64,000 nucleotides of DNA from positions 8,619-72,618 of the forward strand of contig DASRWC010000020.1 in the NCBI GenBank assembly GCA_035654795.1, read 5' to 3'. The translations under genes were made by a program, and so were the position numbers. The stretch's first letter is position 1. Every line of letters starts with the position of its first letter. The notes under the pieces are model-generated. The model was given only the letters and a program-made list of their open reading frames with translations. It ran no database searches and was not told where the DNA came from. This DNA is from JAAYLC01 sp035654795. Its GTDB lineage: Bacteria > Bacteroidota > Bacteroidia > Flavobacteriales > Flavobacteriaceae. Shown piece after piece: positions 24,579 through 33,346 of the stretch.

Positions 24579-25172
24579 ATGCTAGAAAAAATAACCAATC
24601 ATCATTATCCCATCGTCGATACCATAAAGAACAGATGGAGTCCTCGAGTGTTTTCCGATAAACCGATAACCCAAGAAGATGCGTTAAGTCTTCTGGAAGC
24701 CGGTAGATGGGCGCCAAGTTCGGGGAATATGCAACCATGGATTATTCTGTGGGGAATCAAAGGGACAAAGATGTTTGACCGGATTTTCAGTTGTTTAGAT
24801 GATTATAATCAACAATGGGCAGGAAATGCTCAAATGCTATGGTTAAATGGATATCGGAAGAAGATGCCACATCGGGATCTGGAAAATTTTCACGCACTTC
24901 ATGACCTGGGATTATTTATGGGGAATGTGCTTCATCAAGCTGCTCATATGCACATAGCAGTACATCAAATGGCCGGCGTGAAGTATAAAGATGCTTTAGA
25001 AGAATTTGATATTCCTGATGATTATCATATTGCTACAGCTGTTGCTTTTGGATATTATGGTGGTGATCCAACCATTTTACCTGAGAAAATGGAATTACAA
25101 GAAATGGAAAGAGAGCAAAAAAGAAAATCAATAACAGAATTTGCCTTTAACGGCAATTTTAAAAAAGAATAA
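24579..25172 (+). CDS. Nitroreductase-family FMN oxidoreductase
   Basis: The 197-residue flavoprotein of the nitroreductase fold contains KNRWSPRVFSDKPI followed by LLEAGRWAPSSGNMQPW (FMN-phosphate loop with R-W-A-P-S-S-x-N) and a late VAFGYYGGDPTILPEKM. These enzymes use NAD(P)H to reduce nitro groups, quinones or related electrophiles; the physiological substrate is not predictable. A 69-residue charged protein follows after 3 bp. Confidence 0.9.
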   Translation: MLEKITNHHYPIVDTIKNRWSPRVFSDKPITQEDALSLLEAGRWAPSSGNMQPWIILWGIKGTKMFDRIFSCLDDYNQQWAGNAQMLWLNGYRKKMPHRDLENFHALHDLGLFMGNVLHQAAHMHIAVHQMAGVKYKDALEEFDIPDDYHIATAVAFGYYGGDPTILPEKMELQEMEREQKRKSITEFAFNGNFKKE

Positions 25173-25175
25173 GCT

Positions 25176-25385
25176 ATGGAAAAAAAGAAAGAGCATGCCG
25201 ATTTTCAGAACGAGTACGATCGATCATCAAATATTGGTAAAAAACCCGGAGAGGATCGGCTAAAAATTAAAGGCGACGGTGACCTTAAGCTGAAAAAAGA
25301 TAAGGACATGAAAAAAGAAGAAGATAAAGAAATCATTTCCGAAATCCTTGATGATATCAGCAGTAATGATGAAGAAGAGGAATGA
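25176..25385 (+). CDS. Small highly charged protein of unknown function
   Basis: The 69 residues are mostly Lys, Asp and Glu, with the core LKIKGDGDLKLKKDKDMKKE and the tail DDISSNDEEEE. It is probably intrinsically disordered. Its start is 3 bp behind the nitroreductase gene and a terminator follows, so it is the second gene of a two-gene unit. No family is recognised. Composition alone could mislead, but the spacing and terminator support a real gene. Confidence 0.55.
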   Translation: MEKKKEHADFQNEYDRSSNIGKKPGEDRLKIKGDGDLKLKKDKDMKKEEDKEIISEILDDISSNDEEEE

Positions 25386-25432
25386 AAAGCCATCCGCGTC
25401 AAATAAGGACTGATAAAGAGAGAGGAATACAG

Positions 25433-25457
25433 AGAGACCTTTTAGCGGTTTCTTTTT
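25433..25457 (+). terminator. Terminator after the charged small protein
   Basis: Stem AGAGACC with GGTTTCT (one wobble), 7-nt loop TTTTAGC, then T tract. Confidence 0.7.
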
Positions 25458-25583
25458 ACTCCTATTTTACATAATATAAATTATAAGAGAAATTCTTTTG
25501 TTGTTGGAGTGCCCGGGAGCTGATCTAGATCATAAATTAAGATCCGGCACCTATATATATTGCGCGCTTGATCAAACCATCCA

Positions 25584-26531
25584 ATGATTATGAATTCCCT
25601 CACTAAAATAGATTTTGTATCTGAAATAAATAAACTCCGAAAGGAAAAAAACGCTGTAATTCTTGCTCATTATTATCAGGATCCGACCATTCAAGATATT
25701 GCAGATTTTGTGGGTGACAGTTTAGAACTTTCTAAAAAAGCTGCTGCTACAGATGCCGATATAATTGTTTTTGCCGGAGTTCATTTTATGGCCGAGACCG
25801 CTAAAATTCTTAATCCTTCTAAAAAGGTTTTAGTTCCGGATATGAATGCCGGTTGTTCCTTAGCAGACGGATGCCCCCCGGATTTGTTTCGAGAATTCAA
25901 AGCGCAATATCCGGATCATTATGTGGTGACATATATCAATTGCTCTGCCGAGGTGAAAACTTTGAGCGACATTGTTTGTACTTCCTCCAATGCGAAGAAA
26001 ATTATTAATTCCATCCCAACAGATCGACCAATAATTTTCGCTCCGGATAAGAACCTCGGAAAATATTTGATTAAAGAAACCGGACGAGATATGGTATTAT
26101 GGGATGGCTCATGTATTGTTCATGAGGCTTTTTCCATTGAAAAACTACTGGATTTGATGAAATTACATCCCGACGCGAAAATTGTAGCCCATCCGGAATC
26201 GGAAGCTCATATTTTGAAGGTCGCTCATTTTATCGGATCTACCTCTGCCATCCGAAATTTTGTAATGAACGATAAAGGACATTCCTACATCATTGCTACC
26301 GAAGCAGGTATTTTACATAAAATGGTTTCAGAAAATCCGGGTAAGCTTTTAATACCTGCTCCTGCAAAGGAAGATAATACTTGTGCTTGCAGTGAATGCG
26401 CATTTATGAAACTCAATACCTTGGAAAAAATTTACAAGTGTCTGCTAAACGAGTCTCCGGAAATCCATATTCCATCCGGAATAATTGAGGAGGCTCTTCT
26501 TCCTATTCAAAGGATGATGGCTATGTCTTAG
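25584..26531 (+). CDS. nadA: Quinolinate synthase NadA
   Basis: This 315-residue iron-sulfur enzyme condenses iminoaspartate with dihydroxyacetone phosphate to quinolinate in de novo NAD synthesis. Typical blocks are VILAHYYQDPTIQDIADFVG, VFAGVHFMAET, NAGCSLADGCP, VLWDGSCIVH and VAHPES. Likely [4Fe-4S] ligands are Cys91, Cys177 and one of the cysteines in NTCACSEC (267-272). ATG 25590 is an alternative start. nadB and nadC are not in the window; the salvage genes pncB and pncA lie 4 kb downstream on the other strand. The stop codon interleaves with that of the convergent helicase (TTAG, 26528-26531). Confidence 0.95.
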   Translation: MIMNSLTKIDFVSEINKLRKEKNAVILAHYYQDPTIQDIADFVGDSLELSKKAAATDADIIVFAGVHFMAETAKILNPSKKVLVPDMNAGCSLADGCPPDLFREFKAQYPDHYVVTYINCSAEVKTLSDIVCTSSNAKKIINSIPTDRPIIFAPDKNLGKYLIKETGRDMVLWDGSCIVHEAFSIEKLLDLMKLHPDAKIVAHPESEAHILKVAHFIGSTSAIRNFVMNDKGHSYIIATEAGILHKMVSENPGKLLIPAPAKEDNTCACSECAFMKLNTLEKIYKCLLNESPEIHIPSGIIEEALLPIQRMMAMS

Positions 26532-28087
26532 TCCTCCGGTGGATATCCGTGGATTTCTTCAAAAATTTCATCAAAATTAGCTCGGAGATGCGTGCGTAGT
26601 TTCTGCTTATAATCGTCTTTTAACCAACTCCGGAAATTGTGCGTGCTTCGGCTAATGCATTTACAGTATTTATCAATACGGTCATCAATGTCTTCTTCCA
26701 GAAGTTTTGCCAGCTCCAGTGCGTCATAGACATCTTCACTGTTTTCCGTGCAAATGTAGGCATGTTGTGCCATGGATCTCTCCAGTATTAACTTGGTGGA
26801 TTCGCCTGACATTCTCACTTGTTCATAGGCCTCCCCTATGTTAAAATACACATCTTTGGACCGGCTAAACTGAGCTCTAATTTCATCAGGCATTTCATAC
26901 CTAAAGTCACTTTCAAGTTCTTCATCACTAAGCAACCTGTCCATATAATAATCCGGATATCTAAAAATAGATTGCCAATCTATGGGAGCATCCCAGGGAC
27001 CAAATCTTTGATAATTGTTCCCTAGATCTATCACTTTAAAGGAGGACTTATTATTTAAGATTCTGGATCCTCTTCCAATCATTTGAAAGTATAAGGTCAA
27101 TGACCGGGTGGCGCGGTTCAATATAATGGTGTCAATTGTAGGTTCGTCAAAACCTGTAGTAAGGATACTAACAGAAGTAAGAATGGCATCGGGAGTTCTG
27201 CGAAACCAATCCAGAATTTCTTTTCGTTGATTTTTAGTAGCTGTATTATCTAGGTGTTTCACCGGCAAGCCCGCGGCTCTTAAATGGTAATATACCTGGA
27301 TTGAAGTATTAATCCCATTGTTGAATATAAGCGTTTTAGTTCCCTTTGCATGAGCCATGTAGGATGAAAGAAGTTTATCTAACATCCCCGCGCCGGAGTA
27401 TAAATCATCTGAGGATTTTACTGTATAATCTCCATGTGGTCCAATTTCCAAAGAAGTGAGTCCCAAGTTATAGGAATGTACTTCTACTTCTGCCAAAAAT
27501 TCGTTATCAATTAAAGCGCGTATGCTCTCCCCTACTATCAATTCATTATAATTGTCTTTCATCGGCAAGTTCCTATTAGAGCTTAAAGGTGTTGCCGTCA
27601 CGCCTAGAATAAACGAATTTTCAAAGAATTTAAACAGTTTTGTAAAAGAATTGTAGTGGGCTTCATCTATAATTACCAGACCTACACCGGAAATATCAAG
27701 TTTATCCTCATTAAGCCTGTTATTCAATGTTTCCACCATGGCTACAAAACAACTGTATTGATCCTGGTCATCAAGGTTTGCTGTACTGTTTACCACTTTA
27801 TTAACTACTCCGAAGCTGGTCAGCATCTCTGAAGTTTGTCTGCAAAGCTCAATGCGATGCGTCATTACAAGCACCTTTTTCTGATGAATCTTCAGGTACT
27901 GTCTTACAATTTCTGAGAAAATTACGGTCTTTCCTCCGCCTGTAGGTAGCTGATAAAGCAGGTGATAGTCGTCGGGAGCTGTTTCAAATTTTTCAAATAT
28001 TTGCTCAATGGCTCCTTTTTGATAATTGTATAATTCTTTGTCTGTTTTTTTATCCTGTACAGATAGGTTAATTTCTAATTCAGTCAT
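26528..28087 (-). CDS. SF2 DEAD/DEAH-box helicase
   Basis: The 519-residue helicase has motif I LPTGGGKTVIFSEI, motif II VIIDEAHYNSF (DEAH), motif III GVTATPLSS, motif V TTGFDEPTIDTII and motif VI QMIGRGSRI. This is the RadD/YejH-like or UvrB-like SF2 restriction-enzyme-type helicase core without accessory nuclease domains. The C-terminal ~140 residues are acidic and aromatic-rich with no recognised domain. RadD-type helicases work in DNA repair, but orthology is not proven here. No restriction or defence genes are adjacent. Confidence 0.85.
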   Translation of the reverse strand: MTELEINLSVQDKKTDKELYNYQKGAIEQIFEKFETAPDDYHLLYQLPTGGGKTVIFSEIVRQYLKIHQKKVLVMTHRIELCRQTSEMLTSFGVVNKVVNSTANLDDQDQYSCFVAMVETLNNRLNEDKLDISGVGLVIIDEAHYNSFTKLFKFFENSFILGVTATPLSSNRNLPMKDNYNELIVGESIRALIDNEFLAEVEVHSYNLGLTSLEIGPHGDYTVKSSDDLYSGAGMLDKLLSSYMAHAKGTKTLIFNNGINTSIQVYYHLRAAGLPVKHLDNTATKNQRKEILDWFRRTPDAILTSVSILTTGFDEPTIDTIILNRATRSLTLYFQMIGRGSRILNNKSSFKVIDLGNNYQRFGPWDAPIDWQSIFRYPDYYMDRLLSDEELESDFRYEMPDEIRAQFSRSKDVYFNIGEAYEQVRMSGESTKLILERSMAQHAYICTENSEDVYDALELAKLLEEDIDDRIDKYCKCISRSTHNFRSWLKDDYKQKLRTHLRANFDEIFEEIHGYPPED

Positions 28088-28167
28088 TTATTCTTCCTTC
28101 TTCTTTTTTGTGGGGTTTGCAAAATTACATGGAATAAGAGGTTCTACCATAGCATAGAGCAATAAAT

Positions 28168-28210
28168 ATTCCGAAGAAGAATATGAGAAGTTATATTTCT
28201 TCTTCGGAAT
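28168..28210. repeat. Long inverted repeat (14-bp perfect arms)
   Basis: Arms ATTCCGAAGAAGAA and TTCTTCTTCGGAAT are separated by 15 nt. It lies between the dinB-like stop (28241) and the helicase start (28087), both on the minus strand. It may end the DinB transcript, although a clean T tract is lacking. Confidence 0.6.
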
Positions 28211-28240
28211 GGATAGTAAATGAAATAGTATTATCTCTTC

Positions 28241-28735
28241 TTAATTCTCATCGGCAGAGGGTCCATAGATGCCCGGAACAGGGATATCCAAAAGTCTTAG
28301 ATAAACAGATAGTTGCCCGCGATGGTGAATAAAATGGTTTGTCAGAACGCTCCGGATGAAGGCAATCCGAGGCAATTTTGTGATGACATAAGTTCCTTTT
28401 TTAAAAGTAAATTCTTCCAGCCAGAATTCTTTTTCTTTCTGATTCATGGCTTCCAAGTTTCTTTTGACTCCCTGAGCCAAAATGGTATTGAGATGTGAAA
28501 AATTATCAAATTCCAAAGGTTTGTAATCTGTCTGAAAATCATAAACGTTTTCTACTATTGCATTATTAAACCAGGTTTGAAGTTCCACTACGTGCGATGC
28601 CAGTTCCCCCAGTGACATCGATTTTGTGTGTGGTTTCCAACCCTTTTTATCATCGGGTAAAGCGGCTATAATCTGTTGCGTTTTTTCAAGCTCAGAAAGG
28701 TATTCGTGACTAAGATCAAGAACTGTATTTTTCAT
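28241..28735 (-). CDS. DinB-like family protein
   Basis: The protein has about 164 residues from ATG 28735 (ATG 28747 also possible; the longer frame to 28798 is unlikely). It is a four-helix-bundle metalloenzyme fold of the DinB/YfiT superfamily. The metal-binding histidines are in LGELASHVVELQTWF and NHFIHHRGQLSVYLRLL (the H-x-x-x-H-x-R-G-Q pattern). Family members act with low-molecular-weight thiols or as stress-induced transferases. The substrate is unknown. Confidence 0.85.
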   Translation of the reverse strand: MKNTVLDLSHEYLSELEKTQQIIAALPDDKKGWKPHTKSMSLGELASHVVELQTWFNNAIVENVYDFQTDYKPLEFDNFSHLNTILAQGVKRNLEAMNQKEKEFWLEEFTFKKGTYVITKLPRIAFIRSVLTNHFIHHRGQLSVYLRLLDIPVPGIYGPSADEN

Positions 28736-28942
28736 AGTGTATTTCATTTTTTGAGAATGTGAATATAACCCTTTTTTAAAGAATACAATAGATTTCAAAT
28801 TCAGAGGGACAGTTTTCTTAAAATATTTTACAATTGATAAGCGATCTATTATTTAATTGCTAAACATATATTAAAGTGCATTTTACGCATCTGAAAAACA
28901 TGTTTTTCCTATTATCTTTACATCAAATTTAAAACACAAATT

Positions 28943-29242
28943 ATGAAAAAGAGAGTAGGACTAATAGCAGGAATAGGATTGGCAGCAGCAGGTGCTTATG
29001 CGTTTTGGAAATACAGAAGCATGAGTGCAGAAGAAAGAAAAGAATTCAAAGAAAAAGTGAATGCCACCGGGAAGAAAATCAAAGATCGCGTTAGCAAGGC
29101 AGAGGACTCAATTTCCGACAAGTATGAGGAGTTAAAAGGAAAAGCTTCTAAAAAATATGAAGAAGTGAAAGACAAAGCCTCTGAAAAGTATGATGAATAC
29201 AAAGACAAGGCGAAGAGCGAATACGAAAAAGCCAAATCCTAA
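28943..29242 (+). CDS. YtxH-like protein with 11-residue repeats
   Basis: The 99-residue protein has an N-terminal glycine-rich membrane segment (VGLIAGIGLAAAGAYAFW). A long charged amphipathic helix follows, containing near-perfect 11-residue repeats: KYEELKGKASK, KYEEVKDKASE, KYDEYKDKAKS, then EYEKAKS. The layout resembles YtxH/gas-vesicle-type stress proteins. The 11-mer repeat is the period of group 3 LEA and apolipoprotein-like helices, which lie flat on membranes or become ordered on drying. It is a single gene with its own terminator. Confidence 0.75.
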   Translation: MKKRVGLIAGIGLAAAGAYAFWKYRSMSAEERKEFKEKVNATGKKIKDRVSKAEDSISDKYEELKGKASKKYEEVKDKASEKYDEYKDKAKSEYEKAKS

Positions 29243-29265
29243 TTTTCCGAAAGCACTTAAGCATT

Positions 29266-29297
29266 AAAAAATCCCGACATTGCAATCGGGATTTTTT
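29266..29297. terminator. Bidirectional terminator between YtxH-like and heme-protein genes
   Basis: Perfect 12-bp arms (AAAAAATCCCGA and TCGGGATTTTTT) with an 8-nt loop give a T tract on both strands. It serves two convergent genes. Confidence 0.9.
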
Positions 29298-29309
29298 TAT
29301 CTTACACAT

Positions 29310-29549
29310 CTACCTCCAATAATTATTTGCTGCGGCAATAGTCGCAAACTCAGTTGCTACCACCTGACCTATAGCAATAAGCAATCCGGCATCTTCTGCA
29401 TAATCCGGACGTAGTTTGTCGCGCATGGCGGCATCCGGTTGTGTTACCTTGATTACAAGACGCGCCATTTTCACTGCAAGCTGTCTCCCTTCTTCAGGGG
29501 TTTTTGTAATTAAAGAATTGCCGGGGACCATTTGTACTTCGTCAGCCAT
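29310..29549 (-). CDS. Hexameric tyrosine-coordinated heme protein (HTHP) family
   Basis: The 79-residue protein matches the HTHP family as I remember the Silicibacter pomeroyi protein: TPEEGRQLAVKMARLVIKVTQPDA, then RDKLRPDYAEDAGLLIAIGQ, then VVATEFATIAAANNYW (positions 17-40, 43-62, 63-78). Tyr50 corresponds to the axial heme-ligating tyrosine. HTHP assembles as a hexamer with one b-type heme per subunit and shows peroxidase- and catalase-like activity in vitro; the physiological role is unsettled. It has no signal peptide. It is downstream of pncB-pncA (54-bp gap), so a shared transcript is possible. Confidence 0.88.
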   Translation of the reverse strand: MADEVQMVPGNSLITKTPEEGRQLAVKMARLVIKVTQPDAAMRDKLRPDYAEDAGLLIAIGQVVATEFATIAAANNYWR

Positions 29550-29603
29550 AATAAAAAGTTTTAAGATTAGAATATCCGAATATAAAACCTTTTTTAATAA
29601 ACT

Positions 29604-30212
29604 TCAATTTATTTCATAAGACTGAACGATTTGGATTCCCGATTCCCGCATCTCGGCTTTCTGTTTTTCCAACTCGGAAGGGTTTAGTGACCGTGAAGCA
29701 TCTTCAATAAAAAAACAAGCAAAACCTTCTTTAAAAGCATCAAAAAGAGAATAATAAACACAGATGTCAGCTGCCAATCCGCAGAGGTATATTTGTGAAA
29801 ATCCTTTTTCTTTCAGATATCCGGCTAATCCTGTCGATTTTAAATGTCCGTTATCAAAAAAGGCACTGTAGCTATCAATATTTTTATCGGTTCCTTTTCT
29901 GAAGATCGTTTCCCATTTTTGAGTATCCAGGTCGGGATGAAAATCTGCTCCTTCGGTGTTTTGTACACAATGATCCGGCCAGAGGGTCTGCTGTTTTCCA
30001 TGAATCTCTATAACATCAAAAATGTTTTTTCCGGGATGGTTAGATGCAAAACTTACGTGATCCTTAGGATGCCAGTCTTGAGAAGCAACAATCAGATCAA
30101 ATTTGGGTTGTATTTTATTGATAACGGGAATAATTTGATCGCCTTCAGGAACAGGAAGTGCACCATAGGGCATAAAATCATTCTGAGCGTCAATAACTAT
30201 TAAAGCTTTCAT
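29604..30212 (-). CDS. pncA: Nicotinamidase/pyrazinamidase PncA
   Basis: This 202-residue enzyme deamidates nicotinamide to nicotinate. The catalytic triad is visible: Asp8 (VIDAQNDF), a lysine in FRKGTDKN and the cysteine in LCGLAADICVYYS. Metal-binding residues are in ASQDWHPKDHVSF and WPDHCVQ. It starts 4 bp after pncB, and together they form the Preiss-Handler salvage module (nicotinamide to nicotinate to nicotinate mononucleotide). Confidence 0.94.
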   Translation of the reverse strand: MKALIVIDAQNDFMPYGALPVPEGDQIIPVINKIQPKFDLIVASQDWHPKDHVSFASNHPGKNIFDVIEIHGKQQTLWPDHCVQNTEGADFHPDLDTQKWETIFRKGTDKNIDSYSAFFDNGHLKSTGLAGYLKEKGFSQIYLCGLAADICVYYSLFDAFKEGFACFFIEDASRSLNPSELEKQKAEMRESGIQIVQSYEIN

Positions 30213-30216
30213 TTCA

Positions 30217-31614
30217 TTACATTTTATGAGACATAGCCAATTTATCTCTAATTTCTTTTAATTTAGGACTCAATCCGATTTTATAAATATGTGGATTTTG
30301 GAACCGTTTGTATTCTTCCGGTAGTTTTCTCAATCTTTCTTTAGAGTATGCCACAATTTCAGAAACAGACTGTGGTTCAGACACTCTCCTACCCTTCGCC
30401 ATAACTTTTGATAACAAGGGTTCGTGTTCAAATTCTTTCAAACTTAATTTTTTTCGATTATCAAACGGATGTTCCATAAGGGATATGTTTTCTTCGTCAA
30501 AAAGTGCAATAGCATCGGCACCATAAAAATTACCGTGCTGATCAATCATTCGGAACACCTGTTTTTGGTGAGGCAGAGAAATTTTCTCAATGTTTTCTGA
30601 TAATTTCATCCGTGGTTCTCCGTTATATTCGGACAATTTGTACACTCCTCCCAGGGCCGCATCCGGATTTCCCGTCACTAGGTTTGTTCCCACACCATAA
30701 ATATCAATAGGCGCACCTTGTTCTTTTAGACTCTTGATTACATATTCGTCAAGTTGATTGGAGGCTACAATCTTTACATAATCCAAACCTTCCTTATCAA
30801 GCATGCTTCGGGTTTTTTTTGCAAGATATGCCAAATCTCCACTATCCAGCCGAACTCCGAGCAGCTTTTCACCTCTAGCTTCCATCTCTTTGGCAACTGT
30901 AATGGCATTGGGGATTCCGCTTTTTAATGTATTATAGGTATCCACAAGAAACACGCAATTTTTTGGCCTTATTTCAGCAAATTCTCGAAACGCCTCCAGT
31001 TCGTCTTGATAACTCTGAATAAACGAATGCGCCATAGTCCCTGAGCAAGGAATGTTATAATCTTCTGCCGTTTTCACATTACTTGTACTGTCAAAACCTC
31101 CAATTATTGCTGCTCTTGTAGCATAATATCCACCGGTAGCATGAGCGCGCCTCAATCCCATATCCAGGAGCACTTCTGTAGATGCACTGTGTCTAATTCT
31201 ATTGGCTTTGGTTGCAATGAGTGTTTGAAAATTCAGAATATTCAATAGAACGGTTTCAATAATTTGAGCCTCAATAATATTTGCTTCCACTTGTAGGATG
31301 GGCCTATTCGGGAAGAGAATGTCTCCTTCCCTGCTTGAAAAAATAGATCCGTTGAATCGGAAATTTTTTAAATATTCTAAAAACTCGCGACTAAAATCAT
31401 GTTGTTCCAGATATTCTATATCCGATGAGGTAAATCTTAAATTTTCAATTATGTCCAATATGTCTTCGAGCCCGGCAAAAATTGTAAATCCGCCTTCAAA
31501 GGGATTGGTTCTATAGTAATAATCAAATACCGCACGGCTCTCGGGTTTTTTATCAAAATAAACCTGAGCCATAGTGAGCTGGTAAAGATCTGTATATGTT
31601 GCTGATATTTTCAA
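30217..31614 (-). CDS. pncB: Nicotinate phosphoribosyltransferase PncB
   Basis: The 465-residue enzyme makes nicotinate mononucleotide from nicotinate and PRPP. It carries YTDLYQLTMAQVYF at the N-terminus, RAHATGGYYATRAAIIGGFD, the catalytic-site stretch LGVRLDSGDLAYLAK and VASNQLDEY. The start is a TTG at 31614: the conserved TDLYQLTM begins at residue 8, and no in-frame ATG precedes it in the short upstream region examined. Leads pncA and perhaps the heme protein. Confidence 0.94.
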   Translation of the reverse strand: MKISATYTDLYQLTMAQVYFDKKPESRAVFDYYYRTNPFEGGFTIFAGLEDILDIIENLRFTSSDIEYLEQHDFSREFLEYLKNFRFNGSIFSSREGDILFPNRPILQVEANIIEAQIIETVLLNILNFQTLIATKANRIRHSASTEVLLDMGLRRAHATGGYYATRAAIIGGFDSTSNVKTAEDYNIPCSGTMAHSFIQSYQDELEAFREFAEIRPKNCVFLVDTYNTLKSGIPNAITVAKEMEARGEKLLGVRLDSGDLAYLAKKTRSMLDKEGLDYVKIVASNQLDEYVIKSLKEQGAPIDIYGVGTNLVTGNPDAALGGVYKLSEYNGEPRMKLSENIEKISLPHQKQVFRMIDQHGNFYGADAIALFDEENISLMEHPFDNRKKLSLKEFEHEPLLSKVMAKGRRVSEPQSVSEIVAYSKERLRKLPEEYKRFQNPHIYKIGLSPKLKEIRDKLAMSHKM

Positions 31615-31696
31615 GATGTAAATTTTTATGGAATCTTTAATACAGAAGTAAAGAAAGGATGATTCATTTTTATTTCCGTGCTCACGAAGTTAATAG

Positions 31697-31704
31697 TATT
31701 TTTG
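31697..31704 (+). promoter_or_regulatory. Candidate -7 element (TATTTTTG) for prfB
   Basis: TATTTTTG matches TAnnTTTG and sits 52 bp before ATG 31757. The -33 position is TTT/TTC rather than TTG. Confidence 0.45.
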
Positions 31705-31756
31705 CAAACTTACGAGCCCTATGGCTTTCCGTAATAAAAAATGAAGAACTACAGTT

Positions 31757-32864
31757 ATGACATCTACTGACCTAATGAAAGACCTTAGTGCGCGGTTAGT
31801 CGCCTTAAGGCAATATCTTTGACATAGAAGGCAAGAAAATAGAAATCACCAACGACGAAGAGAAAACCTTTGATCCTAATTTTTGGAATGATTCTCAGGC
31901 TGCAGAAGCGTTTATGAAGGAACTTCGAACCAAAAAAAAGTGGGTAAACGAATATGAAGCTGCGGTGTCCCTATTTGAAGAGGCACAAATCATTGATGAG
32001 TTTTTGGACGAAGGAGAAGCTACGGAAGAGCAGCTTGAAGTGGCTCTAAAACATGCGCAAGATGCCATCGAATCTTTGGAATTCAGAAATATGCTGAATA
32101 AAGAAGGAGATGACTTGAGTGCCGTTTTACAAATTACAGCCGGTGCCGGCGGTACAGAGAGTTGTGACTGGGCCAGCATGCTGATGCGCATGTACATTAT
32201 GTGGGCAGAAAAACATGGATACAAAGTTTCCGAATTAAACTTTCAAGCCGGAGATGTTGCCGGAGTTAAGACGGTGACATTAGAAATTGAAGGAGACAAA
32301 GCTTTTGGTTGGTTAAAGGGCGAAAACGGAGTCCATCGATTGGTTCGGATTTCTCCGTTTGACAGCAATGCGAAAAGGCATACAAGTTTTGTGAGTGTTT
32401 ATGTTTATCCGCTAGTTGATGAGACCATTGAAATCGAAATCAATCCTGCCGATATTTCTTGGGATTTTGCCCGCAGTAGTGGTGCCGGAGGACAAAACGT
32501 AAATAAAGTAGAAACCAAAGCAATCCTCACCCACCACCCTACCGGAATTATCATTCATAATAGTGAAACCAGAAGCCAGTTAGACAATCGCGAAAAAGCC
32601 ATGCAAATGTTGAAATCTCAATTGTATGAAATCGAACTTCGAAAACGAATGGCACAACGCGCCGAGATTGAAGACAACAAAATGGCTATAGAATGGGGAT
32701 CTCAGATAAGAAATTATGTGTTACATCCGTACAAACTTGTCAAAGATGTACGCACCGGAGAAGAATCCACAAATACTGACGATGTTTTGGACGGAGAGAT
32801 TGATGCTTTTTTGAAGGCGTACTTAATGATGTCCGGGCAAAAAGAAAAAAATGACGGCCTTTAA
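31757..32864 (+). CDS. prfB: Peptide chain release factor 2 with programmed +1 frameshift
   Basis: RF2 of 368 residues, terminating at UGA and UAA. Translation starts at ATG 31757 (MTSTDLMKDLSARL) and meets an in-frame TGA at 31820-31822 after codon 21 (CTT). The site CTT-TGA-C is the classical autoregulatory slippery site: skipping one base resumes at GAC (31821) as DIEGKKIEIT, which leads into the body of the protein. An anti-SD-like AAGG lies a few bases before it. The GGQ loop is SSGAGGQNVNKVETK. The frameshift makes RF2 level depend on its own scarcity. This is normal regulation, not a broken gene. An arsC-like gene follows after 11 bp. Confidence 0.95.
31817..31823 (+). promoter_or_regulatory. 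RF2 programmed +1 frameshift site (CTTTGAC)
   Basis: CTT TGA C with the zero-frame stop at 31820-31822. Upstream TTAAGG (31805-31810) can serve as the weak internal Shine-Dalgarno stimulus. The downstream frame is open to 32864. Confidence 0.93.
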
Positions 32865-32875
32865 ATAAATATACA

Positions 32876-33217
32876 ATGACAATCATTTATCATAATCCCC
32901 GGTGCAGCAAATCAAGGGAAACTCTTGCTCTTCTAGAAGACAGAGAAGAGGAATTTAAAGTAGTAAAATATCTTGAAAATCCACCATCTGCGGAGGAACT
33001 TAGAGAGATTGTAACACTTTTAGGCATAAAGCCCATTGATCTTGTTCGCACTCAGGAGGAAGTATGGAAAACACGTTTTGCACAAATGCCTCTTTCTGAT
33101 GACCAAGTTTTGGAAGCTATGGCAAGTCATCCCCGACTGATAGAAAGACCCATTGTTATAAAAGGCAATAAAGCTGCCATAGGACGCCCGCCGCAGAAAA
33201 TAATTGATATTCTTTAA
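32876..33217 (+). CDS. arsC: ArsC-family (glutaredoxin-type) arsenate reductase
   Basis: This 113-residue protein has IIYHNPRCSKSRETLALLE with the reactive Cys10 of the C-x-x-S ArsC motif. LLGIKPIDLVRTQEEVWK and the arginine-containing MASHPRLIERPIVIKGNKAAIGRPP also match. It reduces arsenate with glutathione or glutaredoxin-type partners; in Bacteroidota such proteins may serve other thiol chemistry. No ars operon (efflux pump, ArsR) is nearby. It follows prfB by 11 bp. Confidence 0.88.
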   Translation: MTIIYHNPRCSKSRETLALLEDREEEFKVVKYLENPPSAEELREIVTLLGIKPIDLVRTQEEVWKTRFAQMPLSDDQVLEAMASHPRLIERPIVIKGNKAAIGRPPQKIIDIL

Positions 33218-33346
33218 ATCTTAATTACATCAAATACAGAGCATTAAAGGAGATGTGATTTCTTAACAGAATTTTGTTTACTTCTCTTTAAACTTTTGCT
33301 ATTATATCAAGTCAAATACATTTAACGAATCAAACTAATAAACTAC

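Noticed and set aside
26528..28087. Helicase as part of a restriction or defence island
   Set aside because: Neighbours are nadA and a DinB-like gene; no nuclease, methylase or integrase is present.
31757..31913. prfB as a frameshifted pseudogene
   Set aside because: The CTT-TGA-C arrangement with a correct +1 continuation is the known autoregulatory site, so the gene is intact.
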